DNA from: Caldalkalibacillus mannanilyticus JCM 10596
GTDB taxonomy: Bacteria; Bacillota; Bacilli; Caldalkalibacillales; JCM-10596
Reading direction: 5' to 3'
Length of the DNA stretch: 64,000 nucleotides
Assembly: GCF_000615945.1 (NCBI RefSeq)
Contig: NZ_BAMO01000005.1
Span: 62,001 to 126,000, forward strand
The position numbers were made by a program, and so were the translations under genes. Of the stretch, positions 56,911 through 64,000 are shown piece after piece. Under the pieces are notes generated by a model that saw only the letters and a program-made list of their open reading frames with translations, was not told the origin of the DNA and did not search any database. The first letter of the stretch is position 1; every line of letters starts with the position of its first letter.

Positions 56911-58379
56911 TTAACTTATTCCTCTTTTAGTAATAAACAGCTGTAAAATTCCTACTAGCACTCTTATAAATATAGATACAGCTAATATTTTACCTATTCC
57001 AGGGCTTACTATTGGCACGATGTGTATACTCAGTAAATAGGTGATGTACACTAAAGCTAGGCTAACTGCACATTTTACTAGAAACTGAGTTTTGTTTTTC
57101 AAATCAAGGATTCCTCTCTTACCCATTTTCAAAGCTTTATATAATTGGAGTAATATAAGTACAGACCATAACATTAAAACTGAGGACATTGAAACTATAG
57201 CAGCATTTACTTTATGACCTAACTTGTCAAGGACATGTTTCTCTTGAAACACTTTATAATACCAAGAACTCAACACTTCATTAATTAGATATGTGCCATT
57301 ATCACCATTAGTTAATATCACAACTCCATCTCCGGTATTAGGCGCTAGTGAGAAATTTGCTTTCCAGCCCTTGTTACCTCCATCATGAGCAACTAAAAGT
57401 CTGTTGTTTTTATCAGTGTTTACAAAATGACCTAGTGCTGTAGTTTCATAGATAAACCCTTCTAACCCTCCAATTTCTAATACAGGCTATACATCTCTCG
57501 AATTGTCTCCTGTCTTAAGAAATAATCATCTTCATAATTATCAATTTCTGTAATTACGAATTTACTCAGATCCTCAATGGTTGTATATAACCCTGCTGCT
57601 GCCTTTTCTATAAACAAATAGTTTGGCAGTAACTCTAAGTTTGTATTGTATGCCTTAGCCGTTCTATGATGAAGCTTCTCTATCCACTTAAAACTACTGT
57701 CCTCCATGCCTAAAGGAGTAAGTACTGCTTCATCCATATAAGTAGCAAATTCTTTGCCAGTTACCTCTTCGATTAACAGCTGCAGCAAATTATATCCTCC
57801 ACCAGAATAAAAATATTTGGTTCCTGGTTCATCAATCAATTCAACTGGCTGAGAACCTCCACCAATTCCACTAAGAGACTGTTCTAATGATGGCAGCTCA
57901 TTAACTGGTTCATATCCCGGATAACCTCCTCCTCTGGATAGTCCTGCTGTATGACTTAACAACCTTCTGATCGTAACCCCATTCTTGTTATATTTCGACT
58001 CAGGAATTTGCCATCTTGTTATGTATTTCTCGATAGGGTCATCCAAGTTTAATATATCATCTTCTACGAGTTTCATTATTCCAAGAGCAGTAACTGATTT
58101 TGAGATAGATGCCACTTGGAAAACGGTATCTTTATGTATTTCAATTTTTTCTTCAACATCTGCATACCCAAAAGTACCTATCCATCTGAGTTCACCATTT
58201 TCTATTAATGCTATTGATGCTCCAGGTATATTGTATTTTTTTAATAAAATAGGAGTTTTTGTTTCCAAATTTTCAATCATGCCGTGAATATCTTCATTTT
58301 TTGTTAAATTGTTATAATCTAGAAAAAATGGAGTAATCAACACAATTAAAAATAATCCGAAAATGATCAACTTCCTCAT
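56911..58379 (-). CDS. Beta-lactamase-family serine hydrolase with C-terminal membrane region (frameshifted)
   Basis: About 489 residues. N-terminal membrane anchor (3-21), serine hydrolase domain with S91-I-S-K94 (SxxK) and YSGGGYNLLQLL, then in the other frame VLEIGGLEGFIYE, the HDGGNKGW motif (the KTG equivalent) and VVILTNGDNG, followed by three or four membrane segments. The first frame stops at 57477; a lost base near 57487 accounts for this. The catalytic domain should face outside; the substrate is unknown (peptide or ester). Confidence 0.82.
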
Positions 58380-58425
58380 ATCTTAGCCCCCATACAAGTA
58401 TTTGTCCCAAAACTAAAGAACATTT

Positions 58426-58520
58426 TGACAGCCACCACATTGCTGAAAAATGGTGCAGGCATCCTTCACAAAAATCGTAAAACCTTCGTGCTTACCAACT
58501 CCCATTCCTTCATGGGTTAA
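58426..58520 (-). pseudogene. Internally deleted partial copy of rlmD
   Basis: Minus-strand translation reads [13 protein letters not shown] and then [18 protein letters not shown]. The first part matches 56594-56656 and the second 56454-56487 in the intact rlmD, with about 35 codons between them removed in frame. It carries several silent-type differences. No start or stop of its own was found. It lies just upstream of the second serine hydrolase. Confidence 0.75.
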
Positions 58521-58559
58521 TTTATGCAGCCAAGATGATATACTTGCCGATAGTACAGC

Positions 58560-58595
58560 AAAAAACCTGATTCAGCTTTTTCTGCTGAAAACAGG
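58560..58595 (-). terminator. Terminator after the DUF1002 gene
   Basis: Minus strand: CCTGTTTTCAGC pairs with GCTGAATCAGG (one bulge), followed by six T residues. Confidence 0.7.
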
Positions 58596-58618
58596 CTTCT
58601 TCTATGCGTATTTCTTGA

Positions 58619-59509
58619 TTAGGCAAATAAGGTCTTCACTCGATCGATCAGCGCGATAATAAAATCTAAGAACTGACGAATCATGCCTCGTGTATCTTCA
58701 CGGTTTAAGAAATCGTCCAGGTTATCTCGGATGTTTTGAAGCTGTTTTCCGACCTGATCCCAGTTAATATTTAAGCCTTTTAATCTTTTTAAGAGATGAA
58801 TCAAAGATTGTATGTCTTGCTCATTCAGTGAAACTCCTATTTCAGAAGCCACCTGCTGAATTAAGTTACGGTAGTCTTCATCGGTTTCAAGAGTCGTGTT
58901 GCCTAAGGCTTCTTTTAACCTCATCATCAGCTCTGCCGCCTCTTCTTGTCCAATGCTTTCGCCTAATTCGGCGGTACGAACCATTTCTTCATTCGCCACT
59001 TGCTTCTGCTCTTCGCTAATTTCAATATCTGCGGCGATTTCAAACGCCTTTAATAATCCTGTCAGACCTGCTGTTCCTGATACAAGAAAAGGAGCCGTAA
59101 CATAAACATCTGCATCCGTCACCCCAGCCGTTGCTAAGGCATTGGCAAACATCGCTTCTGTGACCCAGCTAATGTTTTTGGTTGTCACATTGATACCTGA
59201 GCCTTCTGGCGTTAAGGTAATCTTGACAGAAGAAATCGCTCTTGTCCCAATTTTATCCTTGCTAATATATTTCCCTAGATATTGATGCTCCTCCTTGTTT
59301 GAAACAAAAATGATTTCAGTTTGCTCGTCTACACCCATTTCTTGTAGCATTTTCTTGCGTTGGTCGTCATTTAGATTTTCACCTAGTGTAACAACTGTTC
59401 TTCCTTCAATCTTATCTGCTGATGCCGCCAGTGGAAAGAATACCCAAACCATAGAAATAAGAGCGAGTATCGCTGTCCAGCGTTTTATTTTTTTATTTAA
59501 AAATATCAT
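58619..59509 (-). CDS. Secreted DUF1002 (YpuA-like) protein
   Basis: 296 residues, signal peptide 1-31 (AASA-D), then the DUF1002 fold (VVTLGENLNDDQRKKMLQEMGV; GSGINVTTKNISWVTEAMFANALATAG). Related to Bacillus YpuA, whose role at the cell envelope is not established. GGAGGA precedes the ATG. The C-terminus has a helical, amphipathic stretch ending FLDFIIALIDRVKTLF. Same direction as dagK upstream, 62 bases away. Confidence 0.85.
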   Translation of the reverse strand: MIFLNKKIKRWTAILALISMVWVFFPLAASADKIEGRTVVTLGENLNDDQRKKMLQEMGVDEQTEIIFVSNKEEHQYLGKYISKDKIGTRAISSVKITLTPEGSGINVTTKNISWVTEAMFANALATAGVTDADVYVTAPFLVSGTAGLTGLLKAFEIAADIEISEEQKQVANEEMVRTAELGESIGQEEAAELMMRLKEALGNTTLETDEDYRNLIQQVASEIGVSLNEQDIQSLIHLLKRLKGLNINWDQVGKQLQNIRDNLDDFLNREDTRGMIRQFLDFIIALIDRVKTLFA

Positions 59510-59571
59510 CTTTTATTCCTCCTTCAATTCCTAACACGTCCATTATACTTATTCGTATTAGTTTATCCATT

Positions 59572-60455
59572 TTAGTGGGGGGTTAAAATACTCAAATGCT
59601 TATGCATCACTTTAAAATGTCCTGGAAGCTGCCCCCCTAGCTCCCCATCTAAGTTAAGTTGTACAAGGTTATCTGAGGTGACCTGTAGCTCTGCTGTTTG
59701 AAAATAGATGACTCGCTCATCGTCTAAATGCTCTCCTCGTACAGCATGAGTGGCGAGCTTAATAAATTCAGGAGTGCTTGTTTTCTTAACCACAAGGACA
59801 TCAAAATATCCGTCCTGCAAATCAGCTTTAGGGGTAAGGCGCTCGAATCCACCGATCGAGTGACTATTCGCCACTAAAAACATCATGATTTCATCATCAA
59901 TGCTTTTTTCTCTGGATTCTATCTTCATTCTAGCTGGCTTTAATTGGACCAGCTTTTCAATCCCCTTCATATAGTAGGCAAGCTGCCCAAGAACGGTTTT
60001 TAATTTACTAGGCACTTCATAGGTTAGCTCTGTTAAGGTTCCTCCACCCGCAATATTAATAAAGTATTGATCATTCACCTTCCCAATGTCAATCTCTTTC
60101 TTATGTCCTCGAATCAGAATTTCACAGGCTTTATCTATATCTCGAGGGATGCCTAAGGCTCTGGCGAAATCATTCGTCGTTCCAGCAGGAATAATTCCTA
60201 GTGTAGGGCGAATTTGTAATGGTGCTAAGCCATTAATGACTTCATAGAGAGTTCCATCTCCACCAGCAGCCACTACCAGATCAAAGCCTCTTTCAGCAGC
60301 GGCTTTAGCAGCATGGGTCGCATCTGCTTTTCCCTTGGTTGCATGGCAGGAGGTTTCATACCCTGCTCCTTCTAAGCGGTCTAGTATATGTAACACATTC
60401 TTTTTTATTAATTCTCTTCCGAAGAAGGGTTGTATATGATTCTAGCTCTCTGCAT
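59572..60455 (-). CDS. dagK: Diacylglycerol kinase DagK/DgkB (frameshifted near the N-terminus)
   Basis: About 294 residues. The long frame begins at 60396, but the N-terminal start is at the ATG at 60455: RARIIYNPSSG in one frame, then a lost base near 60409 and RELIKKNVLHILDRLEGAGYET in the other. Catalytic motif VVAAGGDGTLYEVINGL, then PAGTTNDFARALGIP. It phosphorylates diacylglycerol with ATP, recycling lipid made during lipoteichoic acid synthesis. The Bacillus neighbours rlmD and gatB are near. Confidence 0.88.
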
Positions 60456-60596
60456 TCAATCACCTAGATATCCTTGTATTTTTTTAACATCTACCCTATA
60501 TCATATCCATTAAGAATCAGCTTGTCATCCTCATTTTATGAACTTTGCTAGAAAATTATCATTATTTTTTCTTTCCTCCTGATGAAATCATTTCTC

Positions 60597-60691
60597 TTGA
60601 CATGACTAAATAAATAATATATATTAAATTACAATAAGTAAGTAACATATTAAAGGTAATATTCGAACAAAAAGTATTTCTTTTGTTTGAA
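60597..60691 (+). promoter_or_regulatory. Promoter and inverted repeat in the nitroreductase leader
   Basis: TTGACA (60597-60602), a 17-base spacer and TATATT (60620-60625) form a good promoter. In the leader TTCGAACAAAA (60662-60672) faces TTTTGTTTGAA (60681-60691), an inverted repeat with one mismatch about 30 bases past the start point. It may be a repressor site. Confidence 0.6.
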
Positions 60692-60738
60692 TAGACCTTT
60701 TAAAGTTAGCAGAACTTATATACCAAGGAGGAATGACT

Positions 60739-61359
60739 ATGTCCATCAAAACAAAAAATGTCTTATCTGTTAAAGAAGCGATAGAATCTAGAAAAAGTAT
60801 TAGAAAATATGTTCAAGCTCCTATGTCACAAGAAGAGCTTCAAGAGGTATTGAGCTTAGTTCAGTTAGCACCAAGTGCTTGGAATCTACAGCCTTGGAGA
60901 TTTCACGTGATCACCGATTCCGCTTTGAAGGAAAAACTACAAGAAGCTGCCTACGGTCAGCAGCAAGTGACTTCAGCTCCAGCCGTCATTGTCGTGACCA
61001 GTGATATGGAGGATGTTTTGGCTCATTTAGAGGAAACTGTCCATCCTGGATACGCCGAGGATCAGAAGCAAGGACATATCGACAATATGAACTCCATTTT
61101 TGGAGCCATGAGTGTGGAAGAGCGAGGACAATGGGGACTAACCCAAACAAATATCGCTCTAGGATTTTTGCTTGTTGCCGCTCAAGGTTTAGGCTATTCC
61201 ACAGTTCCAATGCTTGGCTTTGATCAAGCGAAGGTTCGTGAGCTATTAGGGCTTCCAGAGCATGTCTTATTTGCTGGTATTGTTCCTATTGGTGTTGGTG
61301 CTGAGGAAGGGTATCCTCATCATCGTTTTTCTCTTGATAAGATCGTTACTTATAAATAA
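60739..61359 (+). CDS. Nitroreductase-family flavoprotein
   Basis: 206 residues from the ATG at 60739 (AAGGAGG seven bases before; an ATG at 60733 is too close). FMN-dependent nitroreductase fold with [14 protein letters not shown] and the [19 protein letters not shown] loop; [12 protein letters not shown] near the C-terminus. Similar to Bacillus YodC/MhqN-type enzymes that reduce quinones or nitro compounds with NAD(P)H. Monocistronic, with its own promoter and a candidate operator. It is inserted between dagK and gatB on the opposite strand. Confidence 0.88.
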   Translation: MSIKTKNVLSVKEAIESRKSIRKYVQAPMSQEELQEVLSLVQLAPSAWNLQPWRFHVITDSALKEKLQEAAYGQQQVTSAPAVIVVTSDMEDVLAHLEETVHPGYAEDQKQGHIDNMNSIFGAMSVEERGQWGLTQTNIALGFLLVAAQGLGYSTVPMLGFDQAKVRELLGLPEHVLFAGIVPIGVGAEEGYPHHRFSLDKIVTYK

Positions 61360-61383
61360 GGAATTATAGAAAAAATGTGTTAA

Positions 61384-61445
61384 AAAAGCCTCTCTTACGC
61401 GTGAAGTCATGGATGATGACATCACGATCAGAGAGGCTTTTTTCA
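61384..61445. terminator. Bidirectional terminator between nitroreductase and gatB
   Basis: AAAGCCTCTCT pairs with AGAGAGGCTTT, with an A-run before and a T-run after, so it works on both strands. The loop contains a second small stem (GTCATGGATGATGAC). Confidence 0.85.
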
Positions 61446-61461
61446 TTTCACTATGATTTTC

Positions 61462-62895
61462 TTATCTCTTGACGATCTCTTCTTTTAATAATTTGTTCAC
61501 CACTCCAGGGTTTGCTTTCCCCTTTGTTTCTTTCATGATTTGTCCCACAAGGAAGCCTATTGCTTTCTCTTTCCCTGCCTTATAATCGTCCACAGATTGC
61601 TGATTATTGTCTAAGACCTGATTCACAATCTTAATTAATTCACTCTCATCACTGATTTGAACAAGCCCTTTGTCCTTCACGATTTGTTCAGGGTCTCCGC
61701 CTTTTTCTACCAGATCATTGAAGATGGTTTTGGCGATTTTTCCACTGATGGTTCCTTTTTCGATCAAGGATACCAGCTTCCCTAGGCTTTCTGGCGTTAG
61801 AGCAAGATCCTCCAGCTCTTTCTTATTGGCATTGAGGTATCCTAATACTTCCCCCATGATCCAGTTGGCTGCTTGCTTCGCATCCTTACAATGCTTGGTC
61901 GACTCATCGAAGAAGTCTGCCACTGACTTCTGAGAGGTGATGACACCTGCATCATAGCTGCTTAAGCCAAACTGTTCGATATAGCGCGCTTTTCGAGCAT
62001 CTGGAAGCTCTGGAATCGTCGAGCGAATCGCTTCGAGCATCTCTTCACTAATCTGCATACGCACCAAATCAGGATCTGGGAAATAACGATAATCATGAGC
62101 TTCTTCTTTTCCACGCATGACTTTGGTTTCTCCGCGAACATCATCCCAGCGTCTGGTTTCTTGAACAACCTCTCCACCTGATAGAATCACTTCCGCTTGG
62201 CGCTTTTCTTCGTACTCCAAGCCCTTCTGCACTCCTTTGAAGGTGTTCATGTTCTTCAGCTCAGTACGTGTCCCGAATTCCTTTTGTCCAAATGGGCGGA
62301 TAGAGATATTGGCATCACAGCGCAGTGAGCCCTCTTCCATCTTACAATCAGATACTTCTGTATATTGAAGAATGGCTTTGAGCTTTTCTAGATAAGCATA
62401 CGCCTCTTCTGGGTTTCTTAAATCTGCTTCAGACACAATTTCAACTAAGGGGGTTCCCACTCGATTAAAATCAACTAGCGAGTAGTTTTCGCCTTCAACG
62501 TGAGTTAATTTACCTGCATCCTCTTCTAGGTGAAGACGATTGATGCGGATACGTTTCTTTTCCCCATTGACTTCAATATCGATCCAGCCATTTTGTCCGA
62601 TCGGTTTATCATATTGAGAGATTTGATACGCCTTGGGTGAATCAGGATAAAAGTAGTTTTTGCGATCAAACTTACTATCCATCGAAATCTCACAATTTAA
62701 AGCTAGTGCCGCTTTAATCGCATATTCTAAGGCGGTTTGATTCAATACAGGCAGTACACCTGGATGCCCTAAACAGACGGGGCAGGTATGTGAATTGGGA
62801 GGAGCCCCAAATTCCGTAGAACAATTACAAAAGATTTTCGTTGAGGTGCTTAATTCTGAGTGAACCTCTAAGCCTATGACCGTTTCAAATTTCAT
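61462..62895 (-). CDS. gatB: Aspartyl/glutamyl-tRNA amidotransferase subunit B
   Basis: 477 residues, full length. N-terminal GatB kinase-type domain ([21 protein letters not shown]; zinc cysteines in FCNC and [20 protein letters not shown]) and a C-terminal YqeY-like tRNA-binding helical domain. With GatA and GatC it converts Glu-tRNA(Gln), or Asp-tRNA(Asn), to the amide form. It overlaps gatA by 4 bases. Confidence 0.96.
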   Translation of the reverse strand: MKFETVIGLEVHSELSTSTKIFCNCSTEFGAPPNSHTCPVCLGHPGVLPVLNQTALEYAIKAALALNCEISMDSKFDRKNYFYPDSPKAYQISQYDKPIGQNGWIDIEVNGEKKRIRINRLHLEEDAGKLTHVEGENYSLVDFNRVGTPLVEIVSEADLRNPEEAYAYLEKLKAILQYTEVSDCKMEEGSLRCDANISIRPFGQKEFGTRTELKNMNTFKGVQKGLEYEEKRQAEVILSGGEVVQETRRWDDVRGETKVMRGKEEAHDYRYFPDPDLVRMQISEEMLEAIRSTIPELPDARKARYIEQFGLSSYDAGVITSQKSVADFFDESTKHCKDAKQAANWIMGEVLGYLNANKKELEDLALTPESLGKLVSLIEKGTISGKIAKTIFNDLVEKGGDPEQIVKDKGLVQISDESELIKIVNQVLDNNQQSVDDYKAGKEKAIGFLVGQIMKETKGKANPGVVNKLLKEEIVKR

Positions 62896-64000
62896 TTTGA
62901 CTCCCCTCCTAATTGCGGACGAGCGAGATGGTGCTCTGTTTTTTGTTCGTAGGCATGTGCCACACGTAATAGCGTAGACTCGTCAAAAGCCTTCCCGATA
63001 ATCTGTAAGCCCACAGGAAGTCCGTTAGAGGCAAGTCCACAAGGAACACTAATCGCTGGAATACCAGCTAAGTTCATGGGGATGGTCAGTAGATCCTCCA
63101 CGTACATCGTTAGCGGGTCCTCTGTTTTTTCCCCTAATTTAAATGCTGTGGTAGGCGCAGTCGGTCCAATAATGACATCATACTCTTCAAAAATCTTTTC
63201 GAAGTCCTGCTTGATCAAGGTACGAACCTTTTGAGCCTTAAGATAATACGCATCATAATAGCCTGAGCTTAAAGCATATGTTCCTAACATGATACGACGC
63301 TTTACCTCATCTCCAAAGCCTTGGCTTCTTGTTTCCTTGTACATCTCTAGCAAGCTAGTAGCTTGATCCGCTCGAACACCATAACGAACGCCATCATAGC
63401 GTGCCAGATTGGAAGATGCTTCAGAGGAGGAAATGATGTAATAAGTAGGAACCGCATACTCTGAATGAGGCAGTGACACCTCTGACCAGCTTGCTCCCAT
63501 TCCCTCTAAGACCTTTAATGCTTCTAGGACTTTCTCTCTTACCTCAGGATGAACACCTTCTCCTACATACTCTTTAGGTACAGCGATCTTCAAGCCTTGA
63601 ATATCCCCAGATAGAGCTGATAAATAATCTGGAATCTCTACATTCGCCGAGGTGGAATCCTGACGATCATGCCCTGCAATGGCTTGTAAGACATAGGCTG
63701 CATCCTCCACATTCTTCGTCAAAGGACCGATTTGATCTAAGGAGGAAGCAAAAGCAACCAAACCAAAGCGAGAAACAAGTCCATAGGTTGGCTTAAGCCC
63801 CACTACACCACAAAAAGCAGCAGGCTGTCGAATGGAGCCTCCTGTATCTGATCCTAAAGCATAATAAACCTCTCTTGCCGCTACAGCCGCTGCTGAGCCA
63901 CCGCTTGAGCCACCAGGAACATACTCTTGGTTCCATGGATTGCGTACGGGAGAAAAGCCTGAGTTCTCATTAGAGGAGCCCATCGCAAATTCATCCATGT
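62892..64000 (-). CDS. gatA: Aspartyl/glutamyl-tRNA amidotransferase subunit A (5' end outside the window)
   Basis: 369 residues of the C-terminal part of an amidase-signature protein. [13 protein letters not shown] holds the cis-Ser and [20 protein letters not shown] the catalytic Ser nucleophile with its loop. The first about 115 residues, with the catalytic Lys, lie beyond position 64000; the [11 protein letters not shown] here is internal. It hydrolyses glutamine to supply ammonia to GatB. gatC is expected further right. Confidence 0.95.
   Translation of the reverse strand, partial: MDEFAMGSSNENSGFSPVRNPWNQEYVPGGSSGGSAAAVAAREVYYALGSDTGGSIRQPAAFCGVVGLKPTYGLVSRFGLVAFASSLDQIGPLTKNVEDAAYVLQAIAGHDRQDSTSANVEIPDYLSALSGDIQGLKIAVPKEYVGEGVHPEVREKVLEALKVLEGMGASWSEVSLPHSEYAVPTYYIISSSEASSNLARYDGVRYGVRADQATSLLEMYKETRSQGFGDEVKRRIMLGTYALSSGYYDAYYLKAQKVRTLIKQDFEKIFEEYDVIIGPTAPTTAFKLGEKTEDPLTMYVEDLLTIPMNLAGIPAISVPCGLASNGLPVGLQIIGKAFDESTLLRVAHAYEQKTEHHLARPQLGGESK

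Overview
The window is AT-rich, has strong GGAGG-type ribosome sites, TTG and GTG starts and many Bacillus-type families (natKRAB, YesLMN, HAAS/PadR pairs, rlmD-dagK-gatBA, cre sites). It is best read as a chromosomal piece of a member of the Bacillales. No rRNA, tRNA, CRISPR array or intact prophage was seen.

Layout. 0-12 kb: a DoxX membrane protein behind an FNR/CRP-type site, a TPR-diguanylate cyclase, a PadR/HAAS pair, a secreted MINPP-type phosphatase with a copper-amine-oxidase-like N-domain, an AraC/GyrI regulator, and a NatKR two-component system divergent from the NatAB ABC exporter. 12-14 kb: an amino-acid racemase and two secreted unknowns. 13.5-33.5 kb: a mannan-utilisation locus. 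A leftward operon runs epimerase-GH130, GH113, ROK kinase, ManA, YesM/YesN, binding protein, two permeases, YesL. A LacI-type regulator is divergent from it, and a second leftward group encodes a secreted GH26 mannanase, a second binding protein and a GH2 beta-mannosidase. Three perfect cre matches and one near match tie these units to CcpA. The inferred route is: GH26 cuts mannan outside; oligosaccharides are imported; GH113 and GH2 trim them; the epimerase converts mannobiose to mannosyl-glucose; GH130 releases mannose-1-phosphate and glucose; ROK and ManA feed glycolysis.

33.6-41.6 kb: a VanZ-like protein, a secreted pectate lyase, and a nikABCDE-type importer behind a Fur-like box. 41.6-44.6 kb: a persulfide-response unit (CstR, a CoA-disulfide-reductase/rhodanese/TusA fusion, a DsrE protein) with several CstR-like operators. 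44.6-54.7 kb is accessory: an MFS/TetR pair, an unrecognised 536-residue protein, a PadR/DUF2812 pair, remnants of IS110 and IS3 elements, a broken partial copy of a serine hydrolase, a candidate Cys-rich secreted peptide precursor beside a small membrane protein, and a LysM/tail-lysozyme protein. 55-64 kb: an alpha-CTD-like zinc-ribbon protein, rlmD, a second serine hydrolase, a partial rlmD copy, a DUF1002 protein, dagK, a nitroreductase, gatB and the start-less gatA.

A window-wide feature is about twenty frameshifts in otherwise conserved genes. Nearly all can be repaired by adding one base, often in a short homopolymer. This looks more like deletion-type sequencing error than gene decay. 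I therefore describe these genes as single reading units and give the approximate break point.
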